A stretch of DNA of 64,000 nucleotides from contig NZ_JACHEG010000001.1 of assembly GCF_014201355.1 (NCBI RefSeq), positions 1,612,001-1,676,000 on the forward strand, in the 5' to 3' direction. Positions within the stretch are counted from its first letter, which is position 1; every line of letters begins with the position of its first letter. A program made the position numbers and the translations under genes. Positions 27,876-36,297 of the stretch are shown here, in pieces. The notes under the pieces are model-generated. The model was not told the origin of the DNA. It did no database searches and saw only the letters and a program-made list of their open reading frames with translations. Source of the DNA: Aliirhizobium wenxiniae (GTDB lineage Bacteria > Pseudomonadota > Alphaproteobacteria > Rhizobiales > Rhizobiaceae).

Positions 27876-28886
27876 TCAAGCTGCCTTGGCGTGGGCGACA
27901 TTGTCCTGCGAACCGCCGGCAAGTCCCCTGCGATATTCGGAATAGGCGGCGATCAGCATGTCCTCGTCGCGATATTGCGGCACCCAGCCGAGTTCGCGCT
28001 CACCCTTGGATACGTCGAGAACGCACATCTCGTCGGCGATCAGATACTGTTCCGGATCCATGATCGGCATGTTGATCAGGTCGAACAGATCAAGTGTCCG
28101 CTTCACCGCCCATGCGGGCGTCGGCAGAAGGATCGACTTCGAACCGGCATGCTTGACGAGATCGCCCAGCAGTTTCCTGACCGGCGGCGGATTGAGCGAG
28201 CCGAGGTTGTAGACTTCGTTCGGCACACCGGCATTAAATGCAGAATGAGCGGCCGACGCGCAGTCGAATACCGAAATAAACTGGTACGGGTTCTTGCCCG
28301 AGCCGATCATCGGCACCGGCAGATTGTTATCGATCAGCTTGAACAGCTTGGACAGGATACCGAGGCGGCCGGGACCGATGATCAGGCGCGGGCGAAACAG
28401 CGAGATGTTCATCCCACGCTGACGCCATTCGACCGCCAGTTCCTCGGTCTTCAGCTTGGAAAGCCCGTATTCGCCGAGCGGCGCGACGGGATGTTCCTCC
28501 GTCTGCGGCCAGACATAGGTGTGGCCATAGACCATGTCCGTGGTGAAATGCACGAGCGACGCAGCACCTGCCTGATCCATCGCCTTGATGATGTTCTCGG
28601 TGCCGTAATAATTGACCGGGAAGAAGAAGTCGTGCCGCTTGGCGCGTACCTGCAGGGGCGACAGCATCTTGGCGGAGAGATTGTAGACCATGTCGTCGGC
28701 CCGGATGCCGACCCTGGCGATCGAGGCGGGATCGGTCACATCAACATTCTCGAAGCGGATGTCGCCATAATGCGGCAGATCGCTCTTTGCGATATCGGCA
28801 ACGATGACCTCATGGCCCTCAGCCTGCAGTCTCGGTGCAAGGTGGCGCCCTACGAAACCGTCACCGCCGAAAATGATATGTCTCAT
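27876..28886 (-). CDS. extended SDR, NAD-dependent sugar epimerase/dehydratase family
   Basis: A 336-aa protein with an N-terminal Rossmann motif GGDGFVG and the catalytic Y-x3-K in YGLSKLKTE; TTDMVYG supplies the usual Ser/Thr region. Substrate is not evident. Fourth gene of the operon, 43 bp after the EamA-like gene. In the mycobacterial arabinan-precursor pathway an SDR (DprE2) reduces the keto-ribose lipid formed by DprE1. That enzyme is a shorter, classical SDR, so equivalence here is only a hypothesis; a sugar-nucleotide epimerase is equally possible. Confidence 0.75.
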   Translation of the reverse strand: MRHIIFGGDGFVGRHLAPRLQAEGHEVIVADIAKSDLPHYGDIRFENVDVTDPASIARVGIRADDMVYNLSAKMLSPLQVRAKRHDFFFPVNYYGTENIIKAMDQAGAASLVHFTTDMVYGHTYVWPQTEEHPVAPLGEYGLSKLKTEELAVEWRQRGMNISLFRPRLIIGPGRLGILSKLFKLIDNNLPVPMIGSGKNPYQFISVFDCASAAHSAFNAGVPNEVYNLGSLNPPPVRKLLGDLVKHAGSKSILLPTPAWAVKRTLDLFDLINMPIMDPEQYLIADEMCVLDVSKGERELGWVPQYRDEDMLIAAYSEYRRGLAGGSQDNVAHAKAA

Positions 28887-28929
28887 GATTTTGATCCCCG
28901 TCGTTCTGTCGGTTCTGATTTTGAATTGG

Positions 28930-29346
28930 TCAGGAATTGACGCGTTCGATGGACGCCGTCTGGTCCGGAACTTCCTTGTGCCCGCTCTGCGCGATCAGCA
29001 CCGTGCCGACGCAAATGAAGGCAATGCCGGCGATTTTCATCGCGCCGAGTTCTTCCTTGAAAAGCAGCCATGCCAGAACCGCCACCGCGACATAGGCAAG
29101 GCTGAGGAACGGATAGGCGAAGGACAGATCGACCTTGCTCAGCACATAAAGATGTGACGCCATCGAGATGACGAAGGTCGTGAGCCCGAAGAAGACCCAG
29201 GGGTTGAAGACGATCTGGAACACCCGCTGGATGATCGTGTCCGCCGAAAAGCTGATCGGCCCCAGTGACAGCATGCCCTGTTTCAGAAGCAGTTGCGCCG
29301 CCGCATTGGTCAGCACCGTGAAGAGGATGAAAGGAATATATTTCAT
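28930..29346 (-). CDS. four-helix EamA/DMT-type carrier, ArnE/ArnF-like
   Basis: A 138-aa protein made of four hydrophobic helices, half the size of a normal EamA protein, like ArnE, ArnF and EmrE. Helix 1 carries TNAAAQLLLKQGM, a pattern shared with ArnE-type proteins; helix 3-4 has FAYPFLSLAYVAVAVLAWLLFKEE. The ATG overlaps the stop of the FAD oxidase gene by 4 bp. In the Arn system such half-proteins flip undecaprenyl-phosphate-aminoarabinose across the inner membrane. In this operon, flipping a polyprenyl-linked pentose is the natural inference. Confidence 0.75.
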   Translation of the reverse strand: MKYIPFILFTVLTNAAAQLLLKQGMLSLGPISFSADTIIQRVFQIVFNPWVFFGLTTFVISMASHLYVLSKVDLSFAYPFLSLAYVAVAVLAWLLFKEELGAMKIAGIAFICVGTVLIAQSGHKEVPDQTASIERVNS

Positions 29347-30680
29347 GATTGTCCTCGTGGGTGATCCGTGGCAAGCGCCGTGCGGCGCCAGAAATCAGAG
29401 CAGAAGCTTTCGTCCCGGAGCTTTTCAAGCTGTGGCCATTCCGGAAAACCGGCCTTGAACACCTCGGCGCTCATGCGGCTGTCCTTGTAGGGATTGACCC
29501 GCCCGCCGGCATCGAGCGTCATCCGGTCCAGAAGCATCAGCAGCTTGAGCGTCGATTGGCCGTGGTTCGGAAAATCCATCGTCAACGTGTAGCCGGGACG
29601 CGGAAACGACATGAAACCGGGAGAAGCGACATCCCCGAAGCGCTTCAAGACGGTCAGGAAAGACGACAATCCGGCCTTGCGGCTCGCTTCGAGCATGGCC
29701 GGGATGACCGAGCGACCGGCCTCGAACGGAATGAGGCTCTGATGCTGATAGAGACCACTCGGCCCATAAAGCCGGTTCCAGTCCCCGACACCGTCGAGCG
29801 GATAGAAGAACTTGCCATAACCTGCCAGATGCGGCGCGGACTTGAGCCTGTTCACATTGAAATAGGCCGTGTTGAACAGCCCGAGGCTGACCCTGTTCAG
29901 CGCCGAAAATGGCAGCTCGAACGGAACGCTGAGCTTCGCCTTCACCCCTTCAGTGCGAAAATTGCCGTTCTGCGCGTGATTGCCGGTAATCAGCACGCCA
30001 CGGCCGGCTGATGTGCCGGATGCCAGCTGATCCAGCCAGGCAACGGAATATTCGTTTTCCTTGTCGGCATCTGCTGCAAGATCGAAATACCCGTCCAGAC
30101 TGGAAAAGACAGTCACTTTTTCATCTATGTCGAGCGAGCCGACCTTCATCAGCTTCAGCCGTGCAGACAGGATAAGACCGGTCAGCCCGAGGCCTCCGAT
30201 CGTCGCCGAAAAAAGTTCGGCATTTTCGCTGGCGCTGCAATGATAGGTATGGCCATCGGACCGTAGCAGTTCGAAGCTTTCGACATGGCAACCGAACGTG
30301 CCGCGCAGATGGTGGTTCTTGCCGTGAACGTCATTGGCAATTGACCCGCCGAGCGTGACGAAGCGAGTGCCGGGCGTCACGGGCAGGAAAAAACCATGGG
30401 GAGCGATATGGTCGATCAGTTCTTCCAGCGATATGCCGGCTTGCGCCTCGACGACACCCGTCTCGACATCGAGGCCGAGCACGGACTTCTGCTGCCGCAT
30501 CGGGACAAGTGATCCGGCATCGTTATGGCAGCTGTCGCCGTAGGATTTGCCGTTCCCGAAAGCCAGCAGACCCGAGCGGCTGCTCATACCACCGCGCAAG
30601 GCCTGCACCGCCTGTTCAAAGGCGATCGCCTGCCTGGAATGGCGATTGATACGGCCGAAACTGTCGAGGCTTGCCTGCAT
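29343..30680 (-). CDS. DprE1-like FAD-dependent oxidase (polyprenylphosphoryl-ribose 2'-oxidase family)
   Basis: A 445-aa flavoprotein of the FAD-linked oxidase family. The FAD-binding stretch includes FGNGKSYGDSCHN and then VTLGGSIANDVHGKNHH, both very close in pattern to DprE1, which oxidises the 2'-OH of decaprenylphosphoryl-ribose. The C-terminal substrate domain includes FYPLDGVGDWNRLYGPSG and YTLTMDFPNHG. I chose the ATG at 30680, which overlaps the upstream HAD-UbiA stop (TGATG); a longer frame to 30743 would overlap that gene. Homologous genes are also known in arabinosylated Nod-factor loci of Azorhizobium. Confidence 0.82.
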   Translation of the reverse strand: MQASLDSFGRINRHSRQAIAFEQAVQALRGGMSSRSGLLAFGNGKSYGDSCHNDAGSLVPMRQQKSVLGLDVETGVVEAQAGISLEELIDHIAPHGFFLPVTPGTRFVTLGGSIANDVHGKNHHLRGTFGCHVESFELLRSDGHTYHCSASENAELFSATIGGLGLTGLILSARLKLMKVGSLDIDEKVTVFSSLDGYFDLAADADKENEYSVAWLDQLASGTSAGRGVLITGNHAQNGNFRTEGVKAKLSVPFELPFSALNRVSLGLFNTAYFNVNRLKSAPHLAGYGKFFYPLDGVGDWNRLYGPSGLYQHQSLIPFEAGRSVIPAMLEASRKAGLSSFLTVLKRFGDVASPGFMSFPRPGYTLTMDFPNHGQSTLKLLMLLDRMTLDAGGRVNPYKDSRMSAEVFKAGFPEWPQLEKLRDESFCSDFWRRTALATDHPRGQS

Positions 30681-32119
30681 CACAACACACTTGCCGCGAT
30701 GAAGAGTACCGCACCGGCCGCGATGATCAATTGGCTGCGCCAATCGGTTGCGATGAAGACGACCGGATCGTCGTCCAGTTCCTTGCGGTGGGCAAGGATC
30801 CAGATGCGTATGTTGATGTAAAGCACCATCGGCACCAGCGGCCAGATCACCCAGGGTTCGCTATAGAGCGCCCGGATGTCCGGGGACTGGATATAGAGGG
30901 CGAGAACCAGCGCAGCAGCGAATGCCGACGCCACGCCGCTCTGTGCAACGATGTGGATGTCTTCCGGACGATAACCACGGCCGGCGATCCGGTCGCCCAC
31001 GTCGACGGTCGCATAGCGCAATTCGACATAACGCTTCACTAGCGCCAGCGACAGGAAGAAGAACAGGCCGAAAGCGATGAGCCAGAAGGAAAGCGGCAGG
31101 TCGGTCGCCGCCTTGCCACCGAGTATCCGCAGGGCGTAGAGCCCTGCAAGGCAAAGCACGTCGATCAGCAACATCCGCTTCAAGGCCAGCGAATAGGCGG
31201 TCGTCACCACCAGATAGAGAACGATGACAGCCGCGAATTGCAACGGCAACAGCGAGCAGATGGCAGCCGTCGCAACCAGCAGCAGCGCGGAAACCGTAAG
31301 ACCATAGGGAATCGAGATCGAACCGCTTGCGAAAGGCCGGTTGCGCTTCGTCGGATGTTGCCGATCAAGCGGCAGGTCGAGAATGTCGTTGATGATGTAG
31401 ATGGCGGAAGCCGAAAAGGAAAATGCCACCATGGCCAGCGTGGTTGCAATGAAAGTCTGCGGCTCGATAACGGTGTGCGCAAGGACCGGAGAGGCAAAAA
31501 CGAGAAAGTTTTTCAGCCACTGATGCACCCGCAGCATCTTGATATAGGTCTTGATACCCACATACTTGGCATCGAAACGCATCGAGGCATGGGTTCTCTG
31601 ATACCGGTCGGCAGTAGAATCGGGAGCAACGACGATTGCATTTCTCGCGCTCTGGAATACCGCGATATCTGCACGATCGTTTCCGGCATAATCGAAGCCT
31701 TGCGATCCATAGAGTTTCGACAGCAACGCAGCTTTGTTATGCGCAGCAAGGTTGGTCGTTTCGTCCGTATGATAGATGGCACTGAACAGGCCGAGATGTG
31801 CCGCAACGGCTTTGGCAAAAGGCTCCGCAGCTGCGGTGACCAGGATAAGTTCGCGCCCTCGCACCCGCTCTGCGCGCAAATAGGAAACGAAATCTTCGCG
31901 GTAGGGCAAATGGCTGGCATCAAGCGTCACGCGACGCGCGATTTCGGTCTTGAGACGTGCCTTGCCCGAAAGCAGCCAGATCGGCAGGAGAAACAGGTAT
32001 AGGGGGTTTGCTCTCAAAAGCTGGAAAACGCTTTCCCACAACAAATCTGTCGAAATCAGCGTTCCGTCCAGATCGACCGCCAAAGGTATGTCAACGATGT
32101 TCTGTAGGCGCACATTCAT
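30680..32119 (-). CDS. HAD phosphatase-UbiA prenyltransferase fusion (DPPR synthase-like)
   Basis: A 479-aa, two-domain protein. Residues 1 to about 195 are a HAD-type hydrolase with nucleophile motif DLDGTL (D16) and a later GNDRADIAV acidic motif. The rest is a UbiA prenyltransferase with about eight helices. Its NDxxDxxxD motif reads NDILDLPLDRQHPTKRNRP, and HPTKRxRP is typical of enzymes that join polyprenyl phosphate to PRPP. The fusion therefore offers both synthesis of polyprenylphosphoryl-5-phosphoribose and removal of its 5-phosphate. First gene of the operon. The start at ATG 32119 follows a weak AGGGA. Confidence 0.85.
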   Translation of the reverse strand: MNVRLQNIVDIPLAVDLDGTLISTDLLWESVFQLLRANPLYLFLLPIWLLSGKARLKTEIARRVTLDASHLPYREDFVSYLRAERVRGRELILVTAAAEPFAKAVAAHLGLFSAIYHTDETTNLAAHNKAALLSKLYGSQGFDYAGNDRADIAVFQSARNAIVVAPDSTADRYQRTHASMRFDAKYVGIKTYIKMLRVHQWLKNFLVFASPVLAHTVIEPQTFIATTLAMVAFSFSASAIYIINDILDLPLDRQHPTKRNRPFASGSISIPYGLTVSALLLVATAAICSLLPLQFAAVIVLYLVVTTAYSLALKRMLLIDVLCLAGLYALRILGGKAATDLPLSFWLIAFGLFFFLSLALVKRYVELRYATVDVGDRIAGRGYRPEDIHIVAQSGVASAFAAALVLALYIQSPDIRALYSEPWVIWPLVPMVLYINIRIWILAHRKELDDDPVVFIATDWRSQLIIAAGAVLFIAASVL

Positions 32120-32594
32120 TGTCAAAATGGTCCCTCTGCCGATAGTAGGAACGTCACCGCAACAGGGATGAAATAGCTTGACGCCTCATTGAGTCAGGCA
32201 GCTTTCCGTTGGCAAATGACATTCGCCACAACCAAACATTGCGCTGCAGCTGGCCGGAAAATATGCCGCAACCAAGAATCAGCAGTTAATAACATCCAGC
32301 CTTGCTTCGCTTTGGAGCGCGTTTTCTCAGTCAATTTCGATTAGGGTTTAGAATTCACTGGAAGGCGTTGCTAATGAAGTGTTACGTCGTTTCCGACAAA
32401 TGTTTGGAAAAACGCCGATACATTATCGGACTTGCGTAACTTTGGCTCGTTTTACAACAACCGAGCCATTCGCAGACAGAGTTGTCGTAGGTTGAAGCAT
32501 GGTTTACGATTCCCGCGATCGAGCTTGAAGGCGGCATGCTCGGACCTAGAGCGGATGGTCGTCCGGCAGGCGAGCATCGTAGCCAGGCAAGGCT
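32120..32594. other. 475-bp intergenic region, no gene recognised
   Basis: AT-richer than its surroundings. It contains a small inverted repeat TGGCTCG (32443-32449) with CGAGCCA (32462-32468), possibly ending the glycanase transcript, and the 11-mer GCATGGTTTAC (32498-32508), found again upstream of the GumC-like gene at 39896-39906. The promoter of the HAD-UbiA operon should lie at its low-coordinate end. Confidence 0.4.
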
Positions 32595-33650
32595 CTAAGC
32601 CCGACTGACAAAGCGCTCGATCACGTCCATCAATGGCTTGGCCTTGTAATCGCGGTCCAGCGGTAAGGGACGGTTCGGACTCCCGTCATCGCGTGTAAAC
32701 CACATAGGCACCCAAGTATAGCGATCGGTAATACCCCAGGTCAGGATCGCGGTTGGCCGGTTTGCATCAAAAATCGCCTGGAGAAGATCGCTGGCACGGC
32801 CGGCGATAACCTCGTCGCGCTGTTTTTCATCAGCAGGCAGGAGATTGTCGATAACGTCGAGTTCCGTGACAAGCACATCGACATCCATCGCCTTGAGTTC
32901 GGCCACGAAGGAGGAAACGCCTTCCTTGTCGATCTCGTATTGCCCTTTCAGATGCCCTTGAAAACCGACGGCGTGGATCGGCGCGTCGCGATCACGAAGA
33001 TCGCGCACGACGCGCAAAAGCGCATCCCGCCGGTTCTTGAACTGCTCGCCGACACATTCGATATCGTACTCGTTGATCACGAGCTGAACCTTCGGATCGG
33101 CTTCCTCAGCCCGGCGAAACGCGGTCTCGATATATCCCCTACCCATGTTTTCCAGCCAGAGATTGGGCCGCAGATAATCGGAACCACGCGGGTCCTCGGC
33201 AATCGCTTCATTGATGACGTCCCAGCTGGGAATCCGTCCCTTATATTGTCCGACCACTGTTCGAACATGTTTGCTCAGCGCTTTTTCGGCAGCCTTGCCG
33301 CCGCGAATGGAAGACGTCCATTCGGGCATAGCGGCATACCAGATCAGCGTGTGGCCACGCATCTTCATGCCGTTCTGGTCGGCAAAGGCGAGAAGCTTGT
33401 CACCTTCATAAAAATCGAACCGATCCTCCGAAGGCCTCACCGCTTCCCATTTCAGCCCGCCTTCAGGCACCACCAGCTGGCAATGATCCACAAGCGCGGT
33501 TCGGTACGCAAAATCGTCCACGAGAGCATCACCACGCACCGCCGAGCCGTAAGCTATCCTTGGCGGTGGCGAAGCCTGGACAACGGGGACCTGAAACGCC
33601 GTATGTGCCGCAACGGCAAGACTTGCCTGAATGAAATCCCGTCTGCGCAT
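32595..33650 (-). CDS. GH10 endo-beta-1,4-xylanase-type glycanase, exported
   Basis: A 351-aa family 10 glycoside hydrolase. Acid/base E148 lies in WDVINEAI and nucleophile E263 in VTELDV; HTLIWYAAMPEW and the C-terminal WGITDRYTW are family hallmarks. The N terminus, MRRRDFIQASLAVAAHTAF, is a twin-arginine-type signal (RRxF) that ends before residue 27, so export folded by Tat is likely. Next to exopolysaccharide polymerase, flippase and transferase genes, it may trim or release the cell's own polysaccharide rather than digest plant xylan. Substrate unproven. Confidence 0.9.
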   Translation of the reverse strand: MRRRDFIQASLAVAAHTAFQVPVVQASPPPRIAYGSAVRGDALVDDFAYRTALVDHCQLVVPEGGLKWEAVRPSEDRFDFYEGDKLLAFADQNGMKMRGHTLIWYAAMPEWTSSIRGGKAAEKALSKHVRTVVGQYKGRIPSWDVINEAIAEDPRGSDYLRPNLWLENMGRGYIETAFRRAEEADPKVQLVINEYDIECVGEQFKNRRDALLRVVRDLRDRDAPIHAVGFQGHLKGQYEIDKEGVSSFVAELKAMDVDVLVTELDVIDNLLPADEKQRDEVIAGRASDLLQAIFDANRPTAILTWGITDRYTWVPMWFTRDDGSPNRPLPLDRDYKAKPLMDVIERFVSRA

Positions 33651-33805
33651 GGACTTTCTCGCCTTGATCGGAGGATAAGCCGGCCTAGCGCGGCCACCGG
33701 CAGGTCAAGGGAAGCTAGCTGCCAGGCGTTATGATAATATTACCTTGCCCGACGAAGGTTCTTCACGGCCGGTTAACGTATATCGGTCTCCTGTTGAGAT
33801 GAACC

Positions 33806-35137
33806 ATGATGTCTCGCAGCACGACAGGACCCGTCATTTTGCGGCAAGCAGGAGCAATTTCACAAGGGAGAGCGTTGCCGGCCATGAATGCCGGCCGCGC
33901 GACATGGAGCGCTGGCTCCGTGATCCTGCTTTTGCTCCTTTGCTATTTCTGGATCGGCCTCACGCCATTTGCCCATTCGGATGGCAAGGGCGGCCTGCCT
34001 TCCACCGGCAACCTCCTGAACCAGATGGTGATCATAGTCCTTTTCACCATGGCGATTGCAAACCTGTGGCGCAATCCGGGCCGGAGCGCGCTCTTCAGCC
34101 CGCATGCGCTGCTGGCCTTGATACTTCTCTGGTTCTGCTTCGTTTCGCTATTGTCCTTCGATCCCGCAACGGCGTTTCGAAGGATCGTTTACGCGTTGCT
34201 CGTCTGCGGCTGCGCGAATGCAGCTTTGCTGCTGCCGCGTGACAGCCGTGACTTTGCAAGAGTGCTTGCCACCGGCACGGTGGTGATCCTGCTGCTCAAT
34301 TATTTCGCCGTGATAGCAATGCCCACCGTCGGCATTCACGGATCGAACGAAGTTGAAGCGGCTCTGGCCGGAGATTGGCGCGGAATTTTCGGCCACAAGA
34401 ACGCAGCAGCGGCCGGCATGGTCTATCTGGTTCTGTTTGGTCTCTACCTGCGTAAAGCCTCATATCCGCGGCTGGGATCGATTATTGCGATCCTGGCGGC
34501 TATTTTTCTTCTTTTCGCTGGAGGCAAGACATCGACTGCGATGCTTCCCGCGGTTCTATTGTTGGGCTGGTTATTCGAGCATTGCAGACCGCTACGTGCT
34601 TTGCTCACGATCGGCCTCGTCATCGCGATGAACGTCATCCTCATCGGGCTTTCAAGCTCGCCCGCGACAAGTTCCATACTGGCAAGCGTCGGGATCGACG
34701 CGACCTTCACGGGTAGAAGCTCGATCTGGGCTTTCGCTCTTGCCCGCATCTCCGATGCCCCGATCATGGGATATGGTTTCCAGTTGCTGTGGGGAAGCGA
34801 ATTCCTGCGCGACATCACGACCGAATCCTGGGCCTTTCTCGCTGCCCATTCCCATAACTCATTCCTTGAAACACTTCTGAATGGCGGCTTTCCGGCTCTC
34901 ATCCTCATGATCCTCTGGCTTCTCATCCTGCCGCTCAGGGATGCAGGCGAGGCCTTTGCCACGCAGAACGATGTGGGCCTGACGCGGCTCTTCCTGCGTA
35001 TCTGGATCTTTTCGATCCTTCTGGCAGGCCTCGAAAATCTCTTCTTCGTCAACAACGGCCCTTTGTGGTTCACGATGCTCATCGCCGTGTTCGGGCTGAG
35101 ATTGCAGGCCGGCGCAAGCCTCCAGTCCCAGCAGTGA
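33806..35137 (+). CDS. Wzy/ExoQ-like polysaccharide polymerase (O-antigen ligase family)
   Basis: A 443-aa polytopic protein with about eleven helices and a large periplasmic loop. The C-terminal motif TGRSSIWAFALARISDAPIMG followed by HSHNSFLETLLNGG fits the Wzy_C/O-antigen ligase family, including rhizobial ExoQ. It probably polymerises lipid-linked repeat units in the periplasm. The ATG at 33884 (MNAGRATWSAG), closer to the first helix and preceded at some distance by GGGAGAG, is an alternative start. Confidence 0.82.
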   Translation: MMSRSTTGPVILRQAGAISQGRALPAMNAGRATWSAGSVILLLLLCYFWIGLTPFAHSDGKGGLPSTGNLLNQMVIIVLFTMAIANLWRNPGRSALFSPHALLALILLWFCFVSLLSFDPATAFRRIVYALLVCGCANAALLLPRDSRDFARVLATGTVVILLLNYFAVIAMPTVGIHGSNEVEAALAGDWRGIFGHKNAAAAGMVYLVLFGLYLRKASYPRLGSIIAILAAIFLLFAGGKTSTAMLPAVLLLGWLFEHCRPLRALLTIGLVIAMNVILIGLSSSPATSSILASVGIDATFTGRSSIWAFALARISDAPIMGYGFQLLWGSEFLRDITTESWAFLAAHSHNSFLETLLNGGFPALILMILWLLILPLRDAGEAFATQNDVGLTRLFLRIWIFSILLAGLENLFFVNNGPLWFTMLIAVFGLRLQAGASLQSQQ

Positions 35138-35282
35138 TGTGGGCCGCGCCCGTTAGCGCCATGTGATATTAACTGAAAGCCCAACATAGATTTGTATTCG
35201 CTGATTTCCTTTCGTATTGAACCATCTGGTGATCAGCCTACGGACGCCCTCACAAGCGCGACAAAGCCTCGGAGACAAAAGC

Positions 35283-36284
35283 GTGCAGGACGAAAGCAAA
35301 GCTTCGGTAGAAGCCGTTATTTGCATTCCGACCTTTCGCCGGCCGGACGGCGTGGCACGCACGCTTCAATCGCTGCTGGCACAAAATGGCGACCTGCGTT
35401 TCGCAATTGTCGTGGTCGAAAATGACGCCGAAAAACCTTTAGGCGCCGCGGCTGCGCGCGAAACGCTCGACAGTTCCGACATCCCGTCTGCCGTCGTTGT
35501 TGAACCCCGCCAGGGCAACTGCCATGCGATCAACCGTGCATTCGCAGAAGCACGCGAGCGCTTCCCCGCCGCAGATTACTTTTTGATGATCGATGATGAC
35601 GAGATCGCAAGTCCCAACTGGCTGGCGCATATGGTGTCAACGGCTCGCACGACCGGCGCCAGGATCGTAGGCGGCCCGGTCATCCGGCAATTCGACATAC
35701 CGGTGCCGCAATCCGTCAGCCAGCATCCCCTTTACGGCTTCATCGACGGGCCGACCCGGCAGGTACCCGCCATCCATGGCACAGGCAATTGCCTTATCCA
35801 CCGCGATGTCTTCGCGCGGATGGAGCCGAACCTGTTCGACGTCGCATTCAACTTCCTCGGCGGCGGCGACATGGAATTCTTCGCCCGCTGCCGCACTGCC
35901 GGCTTCACTTTCTGGTGGTGTGAGGAAGCCGTCATTCACGAAACCGTCGCAGCCGAACGGACGACCGCCAAATGGCTGATGCGCCGTTCCATCCGCACCG
36001 GAAGCATCAACTACGTTATCGATGGCAAGCAGATGGCGAAACCTGCCGTTGCCGCGAGGCTTCAGGCCAAGAATTTCATTTCGCTAGGCCTCAGCATTTT
36101 CAAGGCAATCGGGCTTCTGATCCGGACAAGGCGCCTTCTTCCTGCCAGCCATCCGGTTCTGATGTCGATCGGAAGGATCACAGCAAGCTTCGGCTTCCTC
36201 CCGGTGCCCTACAAGGCCAGTGAAATAAAGGCAGTCGAACGGCACCCGAACCTGAAGGCCGGCAATCACATCGCTGAAAACTGA
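35283..36284 (+). CDS. family 2 glycosyltransferase
   Basis: A 333-aa GT-A-fold transferase. The start ICIPTFRRPDGVARTLQSLL is the nucleotide-binding strand and MIDDDEIASPNW the metal-binding DDD motif; GGGDMEFFARCRTAGF supplies the later acidic acceptor-site motif. I chose the GTG at 35283 because GGAG lies just upstream; the frame opens at a TTG at 35217 without a site. Two short amphipathic or membrane segments near the C terminus suggest membrane association. Adds one sugar to the polysaccharide unit; specificity unknown. Confidence 0.85.
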   Translation: MQDESKASVEAVICIPTFRRPDGVARTLQSLLAQNGDLRFAIVVVENDAEKPLGAAAARETLDSSDIPSAVVVEPRQGNCHAINRAFAEARERFPAADYFLMIDDDEIASPNWLAHMVSTARTTGARIVGGPVIRQFDIPVPQSVSQHPLYGFIDGPTRQVPAIHGTGNCLIHRDVFARMEPNLFDVAFNFLGGGDMEFFARCRTAGFTFWWCEEAVIHETVAAERTTAKWLMRRSIRTGSINYVIDGKQMAKPAVAARLQAKNFISLGLSIFKAIGLLIRTRRLLPASHPVLMSIGRITASFGFLPVPYKASEIKAVERHPNLKAGNHIAEN

Positions 36285-36297
36285 TCTCCAGCGCAGG

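Noticed and set aside
30680..30743. Longer start for the DprE1-like oxidase
   Set aside because: Would overlap the HAD-UbiA gene by 63 bp; the TGATG junction gives a natural coupled start at 30680.
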